Shown one piece after another: positions 9,312 through 18,259 of a DNA stretch of 64,000 bases. The notes below the pieces were generated by a model. That model was not told the DNA's origin. It saw only the letters and a program-made list of their open reading frames with translations, and searched no databases. The stretch comes from Pantoea eucalypti. Its GTDB lineage: Bacteria > Pseudomonadota > Gammaproteobacteria > Enterobacterales > Enterobacteriaceae. The first letter of the stretch is position 1. The number at the start of each line of letters is the position of its first letter. The DNA is taken from assembly GCF_009646115.1 (NCBI RefSeq), contig NZ_CP045720.1, forward strand, positions 2,418,001 through 2,482,000, read 5' to 3'. A program made the position numbers and the translations under genes.

Positions 9312-9905
9312 TTACCATGCTTTCAACGAATCTATAGAAGGAAATGAGTCGAATTTTATTTCAAGATCTTTAGCGAGTGACTTAACCTTATTCAAGCATG
9401 ATGAATCTGTGAAGATAAGGCATTTACCGCCTTGTGGCATGTAGTTATTGACAATGAAAAATTCGCACCCCAGGCGGCTTAAATCATTTAGCACCCGGGA
9501 TGATAACTTACCATTCTCATAAACGTCATACAACTCAGGCTTTTCATTCAAGACCTCTACAGCAACACCTTTCCTAGCTAAAATTTCATTTTTCTTAATC
9601 GCCAACTTATAACTATCCAAGTCAGACTTTAACTTCTCCCAACGTTTAAAAAAGTACAGACCTTCAGAGTCGAGTACCGTTTTTTTTACCAACCCTCTAA
9701 CCTGATTGTCATAGTAATATATTTCAGAAAATAGAACCTTGAGTAAATCTTTAGCTTTATCCGTATCAAAACCATATGGACCATACCCGTAGTCATCAAC
9801 ATTAAATTGGTAGCATAAACAAAAAGCTTCTGAGTCTTTTTTGATTTCAATAATTTCGTTAAAATTAGGAACGGGAATTTTGATTAATCTTTCGTTAGCT
9901 ACCAT
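9312..9905 (-). CDS. probable immunity protein for the orphan Rhs tip
   Basis: 197 residues, AT-rich, soluble, no signal peptide, so it would act in the cytoplasm. The ATG overlaps the end of the upstream toxin frame (9899-10243) by a few bases, the arrangement typical of polymorphic toxin-immunity pairs. Features: charged, Lys-rich middle (KRWEKLKSDLDSYKLAIKK) and a C-terminal half with ELYDVYENGKLSSRVLNDL and FFIVNNYMPQGGKCLIF. I cannot assign a family. A cytoplasmic location fits a nuclease-like toxin. Confidence 0.65.
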   Translation of the reverse strand: MVANERLIKIPVPNFNEIIEIKKDSEAFCLCYQFNVDDYGYGPYGFDTDKAKDLLKVLFSEIYYYDNQVRGLVKKTVLDSEGLYFFKRWEKLKSDLDSYKLAIKKNEILARKGVAVEVLNEKPELYDVYENGKLSSRVLNDLSRLGCEFFIVNNYMPQGGKCLIFTDSSCLNKVKSLAKDLEIKFDSFPSIDSLKAW

Positions 9906-10243
9906 GTAAATATTACCTCTTCACACTTAGGATTTACTGAATGTATATGACCTGACTCATGATGTTTGGGCACACCAGACTGCCCAGCATCAGGATGTCC
10001 GTCTGGATGCTCAAACCATTTATTTTTGCCATACCGATTTTCTCTTCCCAGTGATTTTTCTCCGTCAGATTTCATTTTCGCCCAAGTTCTACCCCGGCTC
10101 GTAGGGTTAAGTTCATCAATACTAATATTGCGTCTCCCCCTAGGCACCTGAGCGTGTTCCTTAGCCCGTTTCAAAGCATCACTTCTGCTTTTAGCTTTAA
10201 CTAAAGAACATTTACTCAGCCCCAGCGGATCCACCCAACTCAA
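9899..10243 (-). pseudogene. orphan Rhs C-terminal toxin tip (His-rich, nuclease-like)
   Basis: The frame begins with the conserved Rhs junction SWVDPLGL followed by about 105 residues of tip. The tip is basic and ends with a His-rich cluster (WFEHPDGHPDAG, PKHHESGHIH) that looks like a metal-binding HNH-type nuclease site; that class is my inference. Upstream, a 22-bp deletion relative to the intact Rhs gene removed the bases for YQYAPNP and moved the tip out of frame with the Rhs fragment at 10240-10893. It could only be translated from a TTG at 10243 or after recombination onto an intact rhs gene. Confidence 0.6.
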
Positions 10244-10893
10244 AGGTTAACCCCACCGGCAAGACCTATTGGATCCTGGCTCACAAACCTGCCCGCATCC
10301 GGATCATAATCGCGAAAGCGGTTATAGAGTAAACCCGTTTCCGCACCGAAATACTGACCCTGATAGCGCAGCGGCTGATAAACCGGCTCTGCATTCTCTC
10401 CGGCTGCCTGCTCTGTGCGCAGCGTATTGCCCCTGGCACGATAGACGGCACACCAGACCACACTGCCATCAGCACCAGTCAGCTCGCATAGCAGACCAGA
10501 CACATCATTGTGATACCAGTTAACCTGCGCTTCATGCTCCGTCCCGCCCTGCTGCAGACTGATCTGCGCCAGCGGCGCAAAGCTGTCATCCTCGTACATC
10601 CAGAGGTGCTGGCGCGAGCCTCTCACCTCACTCAGCAGGCGATTGCCTTCCCAGATAAAGCGCGTGATGCCAAACGCATCGCGTTTCCAGCTTCGACGTC
10701 CAAACGCATCATAGCCGTAGGTGGTTCGCTGCTCAGTCCCGTTGCGGGTGCTCACTGATTCGGTCAGATGATGTTCAGCGTTCCAGATAAAGAGCTGATC
10801 TGTGTGGAGGCCACTCTGTTTGCGCGTCACATTACCGAAGCCGTCATAGGTCCAGCGTTTATCTTCATAAACCCTGAGCCGGTTATTCTGGTG
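10240..10893 (-). pseudogene. orphan Rhs core 3' fragment
   Basis: About 650 bp nearly identical to the 3' core of the Rhs gene at 11485-15522 (matching its 11905-12577 part), from RWTYDGFGNVTRKQSG to QDPIGLAGGVNL. The frame stops at 10240 because of the 22-bp deletion. Homology at the upstream side ends near 10893, where non-coding sequence begins. An Rhs 3' fragment carrying a different tip, downstream of the main rhs gene and its immunity gene, is the classic orphan-tip layout that can supply new toxins by recombination in the shared core. Confidence 0.8.
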
Positions 10894-11084
10894 TCGTGAT
10901 GCTGCTGATCCTCAAAGCTCGCTGCGTGGCCTTATCGCATGAGGAAATGGTCTGCTATGTTCAGAAGAGACGCGATATATTACCGGGAAGTAGCTGGCTG
11001 AGTTGAGATTTGAGGTCGATCAAAAGTAAACGGTAAAGGTTGTACAGGACTGACTGATTCTGACAGCGGACAGCTAAACAGAAC

Positions 11085-11117
11085 AAGCCGGAAGGATCGT
11101 TAAGATCGCTTCCGGCT
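11085..11117 (-). terminator. strong hairpin terminator after the SUKH-like immunity gene
   Basis: AAGCCGGAAG is mirrored by CTTCCGGCTT across a short AT-rich centre that also pairs (GATC/GATC). On the plus strand it is followed by a T5 run; on the minus strand by TTGTTCTGTTT. It probably ends the rhs-immunity transcript 10 nt after the immunity stop, and may act in both directions. Confidence 0.7.
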
Positions 11118-11126
11118 TTTTAAACT

Positions 11127-11483
11127 TTACTCTCCATCGTATTCAATCGTAGCTTCAAGAGCGCTTCTTAACCAGTCCCAGAAGCTGTCAATTTCCTGGA
11201 CATTTTCGTAACCTTCGCTGGCGAAGTCATGAATAATTATAACCTTACCTGGCTTATTAACTTCCCAACAAGCAACATCATCGTTATCCTCTCTTCTTGC
11301 AAAAGGTATTAATTCACGTGATGGATAACGGCTTTTTATTCCATTAAAGCGAATTCTCAGTCTCTCGCCCTGAAGAATGAGCCACGGATCAAAATCCAGT
11401 AAGCCTTGTAATACTATTCTTTTAAACTCATCAGGATAAGAAAACCCTACTGGTAGTTCTTTTTCAAGTAGAAGCTGTTCCAT
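11127..11483 (-). CDS. SUKH/SMI1-KNR4-like immunity protein
   Basis: 118 residues, acidic, cytoplasmic. The C-terminal half has the SUKH pattern: FARREDNDDVACWEV, then KVIIIHDFASEGYE, then a Trp-rich helix (FWDWLRSALEA). SUKH proteins are immunity factors against many nuclease and other intracellular toxins. The ATG follows the rhs stop after 1 nt (TAATATG), so translation is coupled. It should neutralise the ParB-like tip of the Rhs protein. Family assignment rests on the visible motif pattern. Confidence 0.75.
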   Translation of the reverse strand: MEQLLLEKELPVGFSYPDEFKRIVLQGLLDFDPWLILQGERLRIRFNGIKSRYPSRELIPFARREDNDDVACWEVNKPGKVIIIHDFASEGYENVQEIDSFWDWLRSALEATIEYDGE

Positions 11484-11484
11484 A

Positions 11485-14400
11485 TTAGTCCAATGACCCT
11501 ATTATATTTGACCCGTTAGGATAACCATTTTTGTATTTAGAAGCTTGTTTACCAATTCGTAATTGTATTGCATCTTCCCAGGAAGAAGGCGTTCCTTTTT
11601 TAGTAGTAAAGCGTTCAATAAATTCATTTGGCAAAGATGATGAACCATCATGAATTCTTGCTTTGACATTTATCCCTGCTCTGGATGCTGCAAGTACTCT
11701 GGTATTATCAATAGTTGTTAATTTTCCATCGCTCATTCTAACAACATCAATGGGGTCTCCAGTCCACCCATTCTTTCTCATACTATGAGTTAAATCAGCA
11801 GCACCATTTACAGAACTTTGGCTAAAACGAATCGTTTTGGGATCTAACTCAACAGCTTCGGGTTTACATTTCGCCCGATTCAACCCCAGCGGATCCACCC
11901 AACTCAGCGGATTCGGCGCATACTGATAAAGGTTAACCCCACCAGCAAGCCCTATCGGATCCTGGCTCACAAACCTGCCCGCATCCGGATCATAATAGCG
12001 AAAGCGGTTATAGTGCAAACCTGTTTCTGCATCGAAATACTGACCCTGATAGCGCAGCGGCTGATAAACCGGCTCTGCATTCTCTCCGGCTGCCTGCTCT
12101 ATACGCAGCGTATTGCCCCAGGCACGATAGACGGCACGCCAGACCACACTGCCATCAGCACCAGTCAGCTCTCGTGGCAGACCTGACACGTCGTTATGAT
12201 ACCAGTTAACCTGCGCTTCATGCTCCGTCTCGCCCTGCTGCAGACTGATCTGCGCCAGCGGAGCAAAGCTGTCATCCTCGTAAATCCAGAGGTGCTGGCG
12301 CGAGCCTCTCACCTCACTCAGCAGGCGATTGCCTTCCCAGATAAAGCGCGTGATACCAAAAGCATCGCGTTTCCAGCTTCGACGTCCAAACGCATCATAG
12401 CCGTAGGTGGTTCGCTGCTCGGTCCCGTTGCGGATGCTCACCGATTCGGTCAGCTGATGTTCAGCGTTCCAGATAAACTGCTGGTCTGTGTGGCGGCCGC
12501 TCTGTTTGCGCGTCACATTACCGAAGCCGTCATAGGTCCAGCGTTTATCTTCATAAACCCTGAGCCAGTTATCCTGTAATGGCTGCGTCTGAGTTTCACT
12601 CAGCAGATTGTGCGCCGGATCAAAGGCGAAATGCTCATCACGCGCCCGCGTCATCCGTCCCAGCGCGTCATATTCGTAACGATAATCACCCGTGTATTTA
12701 TCCGTAATCTGCGTCAGCTGGCCATCGCGACGCCAGACATACTCGCGTGCCACCGCTGACTGCGCGCCACGGCCCGCACGCTGGCTTATCAGCCGTCCCA
12801 TTTCGTCGTGAAGATATTCACTTGTGATTGCACCCTGGGTACGGCGCACTTCACGGTGCATAACGTCACGTTCGCTTTCACTGATAATACGGTTACCCAA
12901 GTTGACCTGCACCCGATGCCCGCTGCCGTAGTAGAGCTGCTTCAGTTCCCGCCCATCCGGTAAGATAGTGTGCGTCCGGTTACCCAGCTCGTCATAGCTG
13001 TGGCGCAGTTCATAACGGTGACCCCGAACCAGCGTCCGCTCTGCGAGCAGTTGTCCGGCATCATCCCATTCGAGTTCAGAGCGTCCGCCGTGATTGACAC
13101 CGGCTGTGAGGCGTCCCAGCGCATCGTAACGATAGCGGGTACGTTGCCATGTGGCATCTCCACCGCGCGACACCAGCTTTTCCAGCAATCGTCCGGCGGG
13201 ATCCCGTTGATAGTGCGAGTGGATTACCTGACCGCTGCCATCGCCTTCTTCAATACGAACCAGCAGCCAGCCACTGTCATCATATTCATAACGCGTTTTG
13301 CAACCATCAAACCCGCGCTCCTCGACCTGGTTATCCCGGGCGTCGTAGCGGAATGTATATCGCGCACCGTTCTCATTAATCAGTGCGGTCAGGCGACGGG
13401 CCAGATCGTATTCGTAGCCAATACTGTGGCCGAGTGCATCAGTGCGTGATAGCGGCAAGCCATCAGCAGCCAGCGTCCAGCGCGTAACCTGCCCCAGAGG
13501 ATCCTGCCGGGCAATCAGACGTCTCCAGCGGTCAAACTCAAAGCTTTCCGTTCCACCATCGGCATGCACAATACGCTGGGGCAGGCCATTCCATCGGTTA
13601 TAAAACAGCGTCTGGTTGCCTGCGGCATCCGTCTGCTGCTTCATCCAGCCATATTTGTCATAGTCAAAGGTCGATGTGCGTCCGGAACAGTCGGTATGAC
13701 TAATCAGAAAGTTGGCCTGGTTCCAGCATAACGTTTGTACGCCCGCCGCAGCATCACGCACCCTGACCAGATTGCCACGGTCATCATGGTTGTATTCTGT
13801 AATGCGTCCTATCTCATCCGAAAAACGGATTAAGTTTCCTGCTGTGTCGTAGATAAATTCACGCGAGCCGCCCAGCATGTTGGTCACACGAACCGGCGTG
13901 TTCCAGCGTTCGTGATAATCAAAACGTGTAGTCTGACCATCTGGCTCAATGATGGCCGTACAGTTGCCGCGTTCATCATAGCGGTAGCGTGTAAATCGGC
14001 CACACTGATCAGTAAGTTGTGTCATCTGACCGCGGACATTACGTTTGATACGAATGGTTCCTTCCATCGCATCCCGATAGCCGATAAGTTCCTGATTATC
14101 GTCAAAGTCGTAACGTGTCACGCGCCCCAGAGCGTCAACAACCGTTGTGGTCTGACCGCCATACTCAAAACGCCATTCCCCGCCGAGGCTGTCACGATGT
14201 GCCAGAACTTTTCCTTCAGGGGAATATTTATCGTAATGATAAAAACACTCCATTTCGCCCGCACGACGATGCGCCACCATAATATGGTTACGGTAACGGA
14301 ATTCACGCAGCACCTCGTTGAGCTCATTACGCACGGCAATCAGGTCACCCTGAGGTGAATAATCGTAGCGGCACAGAATTTCGGCATTCAGAGGATCAGA

Positions 14401-15522
14401 CGGATAACAGACGCTGACGCTGGTGATACGGAAAAAAGCACTCCCCGTGTCCGATTCAAACTGAGAGAAGTTGATATTAAATCGACGACCAGCGCTATCT
14501 TCAATCTGCACCGGCAGATGCCGGATATCATAACGGAGCGTCAGCCGGTTGCCATGACGATCGCTGATGGCAGACAACAGCCAGCGGTCAGATTCAACTT
14601 TATGACTGAAGTGCCAGTGCTGGCTTTCATCCCCGGCCGAAATACAAAATTCCTCAGGCTGCGGCTGCGAGAGGTAGAGTTGCTCATAGCGATGAAGCTG
14701 AGGCTGGCGGCCCGCTTCCGGATAGGGGAACTCAATTTCGCGACCCTGTTCATCCATTAAGACCAGCAGACCCGCTTTCTTACGTACTTCCTGTGAAATG
14801 GGCAGTGACCAGCCCTGTCCCAGCCAGCCATTGCCGATTTCATCAGAAAAATAGTAGCGCTGCCAGTTAAGGGGAACTGATGCCGGGAAAGAGAAATCAT
14901 TATCTTCAGGGCCGAACAGCAGTTTGATACCCAGTACAGGGTTAACCGGACTACCAATCGCCATATCCACCTGCGGCAGAGGCCTTGCCGGAATTTTGCA
15001 CGGCTCAGTCTTTTTCTGCGCATGCCCTTTGTCACTGCCTCCCTTTTCGCTGCCCGCTTTTTTAGCGCTGATAACTTCATCAGCTTCTTTTTTAGCGGCT
15101 TTAGCTTCGACTTTAGCAGCGGTCGTTTCAGCTTTGACGGCTGCTTTTTCAGCCAGTTCAGCCCCTTCTTTTGCAATGCCTTTGCCCACTTTCGCGGCTT
15201 CTACCGCTTTACCCGCTTTTGCTGCCAGCTTACCGGCTTTAAACGCCGCCCCGCCACCGGGTACAAAGTTAGCTGCCGCCGAAGCGGCTGAAAGTGCAGC
15301 GTTACCATAATCCCCTTCTGCGGTGTAAATCGCGGCGTTCGCGCCGTCAGCTACCGCGCCGACAACAGGAACTGCGCCTAACACGTCCAGACCGGTATGC
15401 ACCCAGTCGCCATAACTGCTCCACCAGCTTTTCTTTTTCGGCGGGTTGGCACTGCCCGCCGCCACATGGCCTTGTGGCGCAGGCGCATATTGTAATTTAC
15501 CAATCGTATTTCCGGTTGCCAT
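11485..15522 (-). CDS. rhs: Rhs effector without PAAR domain, ParB-like C-terminal toxin tip
   Basis: 1345 residues. The N-terminus has no PAAR motif: a short polar start, then a hydrophobic Ala/Gly-rich segment (VLGAVPVVGAVADGANAAIY to about residue 95), then a Lys/Ala/Glu-rich helical linker (95-170). The Rhs shell (about 185-1210) carries dozens of YD repeats and ends DPIGLAGGVNLYQYAPNPLSWVDPLGL, where autoproteolysis normally occurs. The last 131 residues are the tip: IRFSQSSVNG, DPIDVVRMSDGKLTTIDNTR, a pattern like ParB-fold nuclease toxins. No eag gene precedes it. The nearest upstream genes are the ankyrin lipoproteins, so how it reaches VgrG is unclear. An immunity gene follows immediately. 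Confidence 0.85.
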   Translation of the reverse strand: MATGNTIGKLQYAPAPQGHVAAGSANPPKKKSWWSSYGDWVHTGLDVLGAVPVVGAVADGANAAIYTAEGDYGNAALSAASAAANFVPGGGAAFKAGKLAAKAGKAVEAAKVGKGIAKEGAELAEKAAVKAETTAAKVEAKAAKKEADEVISAKKAGSEKGGSDKGHAQKKTEPCKIPARPLPQVDMAIGSPVNPVLGIKLLFGPEDNDFSFPASVPLNWQRYYFSDEIGNGWLGQGWSLPISQEVRKKAGLLVLMDEQGREIEFPYPEAGRQPQLHRYEQLYLSQPQPEEFCISAGDESQHWHFSHKVESDRWLLSAISDRHGNRLTLRYDIRHLPVQIEDSAGRRFNINFSQFESDTGSAFFRITSVSVCYPSDPLNAEILCRYDYSPQGDLIAVRNELNEVLREFRYRNHIMVAHRRAGEMECFYHYDKYSPEGKVLAHRDSLGGEWRFEYGGQTTTVVDALGRVTRYDFDDNQELIGYRDAMEGTIRIKRNVRGQMTQLTDQCGRFTRYRYDERGNCTAIIEPDGQTTRFDYHERWNTPVRVTNMLGGSREFIYDTAGNLIRFSDEIGRITEYNHDDRGNLVRVRDAAAGVQTLCWNQANFLISHTDCSGRTSTFDYDKYGWMKQQTDAAGNQTLFYNRWNGLPQRIVHADGGTESFEFDRWRRLIARQDPLGQVTRWTLAADGLPLSRTDALGHSIGYEYDLARRLTALINENGARYTFRYDARDNQVEERGFDGCKTRYEYDDSGWLLVRIEEGDGSGQVIHSHYQRDPAGRLLEKLVSRGGDATWQRTRYRYDALGRLTAGVNHGGRSELEWDDAGQLLAERTLVRGHRYELRHSYDELGNRTHTILPDGRELKQLYYGSGHRVQVNLGNRIISESERDVMHREVRRTQGAITSEYLHDEMGRLISQRAGRGAQSAVAREYVWRRDGQLTQITDKYTGDYRYEYDALGRMTRARDEHFAFDPAHNLLSETQTQPLQDNWLRVYEDKRWTYDGFGNVTRKQSGRHTDQQFIWNAEHQLTESVSIRNGTEQRTTYGYDAFGRRSWKRDAFGITRFIWEGNRLLSEVRGSRQHLWIYEDDSFAPLAQISLQQGETEHEAQVNWYHNDVSGLPRELTGADGSVVWRAVYRAWGNTLRIEQAAGENAEPVYQPLRYQGQYFDAETGLHYNRFRYYDPDAGRFVSQDPIGLAGGVNLYQYAPNPLSWVDPLGLNRAKCKPEAVELDPKTIRFSQSSVNGAADLTHSMRKNGWTGDPIDVVRMSDGKLTTIDNTRVLAASRAGINVKARIHDGSSSLPNEFIERFTTKKGTPSSWEDAIQLRIGKQASKYKNGYPNGSNIIGSLD

Positions 15523-15927
15523 TGGAGCTCCGTGCGAAACTGTACAGGTTAAAGAAGGAATTATTTATTAAACTTGTTTACTCAGGAATAAGATCTGAGG
15601 CATGCCATGCAGTTCAGGTGAATAGTTTCACCTGATACCGTTTAATCATTTATGAATTGAGGTGAAAAAAGATGAAGCAGTCAAATCTTGTCAAAAAGGG
15701 TTTAGATGCAGAATAAATTAGTGAGGCCAGAACATATACTTAAAATCAGGCATATAATAATTGCAATGTCAGAGTAGTAATCATCATGCCCCATCATTTA
15801 GGTACGAGGAATCATACCAGTACTGGACCGTCTCGCTATCACGCCAGAAAGTGATGCAGTTAAGGTTTATTATCACTATGTTTCTGACACCCCAGCCAGC
15901 ACTTCTGAACATCTGTTAAATCACGAG

Positions 15928-15946
15928 AAAACCTGCATAAGCAGGC
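15928..15946 (-). terminator. weak intrinsic terminator downstream of the ankyrin lipoprotein gene
   Basis: On the minus strand CCTGC, a TTAT loop and GCAGG are followed by TTTT. It is about 120 nt beyond the stop at 16064. The stem is only 5 bp plus flanking pairs, so confidence is modest. Confidence 0.4.
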
Positions 15947-15959
15947 CTTTATGCAATCT

Positions 15960-15992
15960 GAACCTGTCACTGAGTATAACTATGACAGGTTC
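15960..15992. repeat. 10-bp perfect inverted repeat
   Basis: GAACCTGTCA (15960-15969) and TGACAGGTTC (15983-15992) flank a 13-nt loop. No T-run on either side. It could stabilise the 3' end of the lipoprotein message or be an operator for the rhs gene. Confidence 0.5.
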
Positions 15993-16063
15993 ATCTCAGT
16001 CTACATTAATCGAAAATTCAAGCATTCATAAGATGCTGATTTTCAATTTAGCCCAAACATCTA

Positions 16064-16789
16064 TTAATTTTTTTGCGTTAATTTTCTTATATCTTCTAGC
16101 TTATTAAGGGCCTTTGTATTATCTTTATTTGTATTACTAATAATTTTATCCAACAGTTGATTAAAAGTTACATTATTCACATCAGTAACATTTGCATGCG
16201 CACCATGATGAAGAAGGTATTCAACCTGATCATATTGTCGACCATACATCCCCTCAAAAATTGCTGTTTGTCCTAAGCTATCTTTCGCATTGACATCAGC
16301 ACCTATTTCAACAAAATACTTTAGAGTAGGGAAGGCTTTTTCATTAGTTGCATAAAATATTATCGGCGTGCTGTCAAATTTCGCGTTTTTATCCATCCCT
16401 CCTTTGATTAATGCTTTGACAAAAGCAGGATCTGAATATCCCGCTGTGTTACTTGCCACAGAACCCATATCGGCAACGTATTGAACAGGATCGGCGCCAT
16501 GCTTTACCAGAACACTCATTACATTGAGTCTGTTAACGTCCTTATTTGAAGCTTCACTGAGGGCATAATACAAAAGGGTCAAATCCTTCTCGCCAGGTTT
16601 ATTAAGATCAGTTTGAGTTGATAATTTTTCCACCTCATCAACATTGCCATCTTCAATTGCCTGTGCCAGTTGTAACTGGCTTCCTGAAAAGTAATCCTCC
16701 GGATGGATTTTCTTCATATCATCACAAGCCTGTAAAGTTAACAAAGAAAATATTAACGGCAATAAGATTACTTTCCTTATAAAACCCAA
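16064..16789 (-). CDS. ankyrin-repeat lipoprotein, second copy (Tli-like phospholipase immunity)
   Basis: 241 residues with a lipoprotein signal peptide and lipobox ending at Cys22 (LTLQAC). The mature part holds ankyrin-type repeats (LLYYALSEASN, VLVKHGADP, FVEIGADVNAKDSLGQTAIFEGM, LLHHGAHANVTD). It is a clear paralogue of the lipoprotein at 17504-18250, sharing the PEDYFSGSQLQLAQAI-type opening. Lipoproteins with ankyrin repeats are known partners of T6SS phospholipases, protecting the recipient periplasm. Being second and more AT-rich, it is probably an accessory or diverged copy against related lipases. Confidence 0.8.
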   Translation of the reverse strand: MGFIRKVILLPLIFSLLTLQACDDMKKIHPEDYFSGSQLQLAQAIEDGNVDEVEKLSTQTDLNKPGEKDLTLLYYALSEASNKDVNRLNVMSVLVKHGADPVQYVADMGSVASNTAGYSDPAFVKALIKGGMDKNAKFDSTPIIFYATNEKAFPTLKYFVEIGADVNAKDSLGQTAIFEGMYGRQYDQVEYLLHHGAHANVTDVNNVTFNQLLDKIISNTNKDNTKALNKLEDIRKLTQKN

Positions 16790-17503
16790 AATTCACCTCC
16801 GGCGAGTTGCTTTTATATCAATGTTATTTTCTAACTCCTGAAAATAAATCATCTGACCCATACTTTAAAAAAACCTCATACCCTGGCGCTTAATAATTTT
16901 ATTCAGAATAATATTAAACCCCTCAGCATTTTCATTTTTAATACGTGGAGCGGCATCATGCCTTATCAACCATATACAACTATCCCACTACATTTCTGGC
17001 AAGACCCTGATAAGCAGACCCTTACATACTGGGGAGCGATTATTTATTTCATCACGTTACCAAAAATATTGCATAACCTTTCAATTGCGATCAGAACCCG
17101 CACTAAAGATAAAAACCACTCCTTAGCTTTTGTATCTGCCTTCACAATCTACATTCAATAAAATAGAAAAGTATTTCTATACGCTGCTTTTAAGCCAATC
17201 TAATTTGTTATCTAACAGAACTAAACAAGATTCTCTTATGTTGGCTTTAGCATCGCTTATGCCAGCTCAACCTTCTGGCCCATGGAATAATCTTATAACT
17301 TTCTTTTCCAATCAAGAAAATAAACCAATCACAGTTAAAACAAATGGCATCATCCTCAGTGGCAACTGATTTATTATATTTAAGTAATCTGGCATACTGA
17401 TATTGAATAATAATAAATCTATTGATTTTTCCTTAAAGCCATTATGACATCCTTGTCTTTTCACTGACGAAAGCAGCCATAACTTCATCAGCAGGAATCA
17501 AAA
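16790..17503. other. gap between the two ankyrin lipoprotein genes
   Basis: About 700 bp without a minus-strand gene. On the plus strand there are two short overlapping frames in different phases (16958-17161 and 17130-17369). The first has a GGAG-type site before its ATG and reads MPYQPYTTIPLHFWQ; I find no family for either, and they oppose every gene in the window, so I leave them uncalled. The stretch may be the remains of a gene lost between duplicated immunity genes. Confidence 0.4.
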
Positions 17504-18250
17504 TTAAGCACGTCCACCTTTTTGTTTAGCAAGCTTATGAATTTCCATTAACTTGTCCTGTGTAGAACCTTTCTCACCATTATTGCGTTTGATCACATCG
17601 TCAAGTTGACGCATAAATGACCATCCGGTGTTTTTTTCAACCGCATTAGGATTGGCTCCGTGATTCAGTAACCACTCGACGGTATCTAACTGCATTCCAT
17701 CCAACGCAGCCATAACTGTTGATTTTCCCAGCGAGTCTGTCGCATTAACATTTGCGCCGCGATTTACCATCAGCGCCAGAGTTTTTAAGGTACCATCTGA
17801 AGCGGCATCATGCAGCAAGGGTTGCCCCTGGACTTTAACATTCACGTCCATGCCACCATCAATTAACGCAGCCATAAACTCCGGGTGCGGCGATGTGGCG
17901 ACTAATTCAGCGACACTGCCCATATCAGGCACATCCTGAAGAGGGTCGGCACCGGCTTTGACAAGCTGACTGATGATTTCTAATTGCTGGCTTTTTCTAT
18001 TTTTTGCTTGCTGTAAAGCAAAATAGAGCAATGTCATGTCCTGCTTACCTGGCTTATTAAGAGAGGTGTCAGGGGTTAGCTTCCTGACATCAGCGATATT
18101 CTCACTGGCGATAGCCTGGGCAAGGCTCAATTGTGTACCATGGAAAAATTGTTCTGGAGGATATTTACTCATTGCATTACATCCTGAAATCGAAATTAAA
18201 AATATCAGACCACCATAGCGGGCTACTTTTTTTATAAGAGACTTAACCAT
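17504..18250 (-). CDS. ankyrin-repeat lipoprotein, immunity to the adjacent phospholipase (Tli-like)
   Basis: 248 residues, signal peptide with lipobox (ISISGCN, Cys at about 24), then ankyrin-like repeats (LLYFALQQAK, LVKAGADPLQ, LIDGGMDVNVK, PLLHDAASDG, MVNRGANVNATDSLG, LLNHGANPNA). It begins 9 nt after the stop of the DUF4150-lipase gene, in the normal cognate-immunity position. In Enterobacter cloacae an ankyrin lipoprotein of this kind protects against, and is reported to activate, its Tle lipase; whether that holds here is unknown. Confidence 0.85.
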   Translation of the reverse strand: MVKSLIKKVARYGGLIFLISISGCNAMSKYPPEQFFHGTQLSLAQAIASENIADVRKLTPDTSLNKPGKQDMTLLYFALQQAKNRKSQQLEIISQLVKAGADPLQDVPDMGSVAELVATSPHPEFMAALIDGGMDVNVKVQGQPLLHDAASDGTLKTLALMVNRGANVNATDSLGKSTVMAALDGMQLDTVEWLLNHGANPNAVEKNTGWSFMRQLDDVIKRNNGEKGSTQDKLMEIHKLAKQKGGRA

Positions 18251-18259
18251 TTTTTCTCC

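Larger units (their letters stand above)
15523..16063. other. non-coding stretch between ankyrin lipoprotein and rhs, with two hairpins
   Basis: No coding frame of interest on either strand. It holds a small minus-strand terminator-like hairpin (15928-15946) and a 10-bp perfect inverted repeat (15960-15992). The rest is AT-rich and must contain the leader of the rhs gene. Confidence 0.5.

Noticed and set aside
16958..17369. Two short plus-strand frames between the ankyrin lipoprotein genes
   Set aside because: No recognisable family, overlapping frames, opposite to all other genes; described only as a gap.
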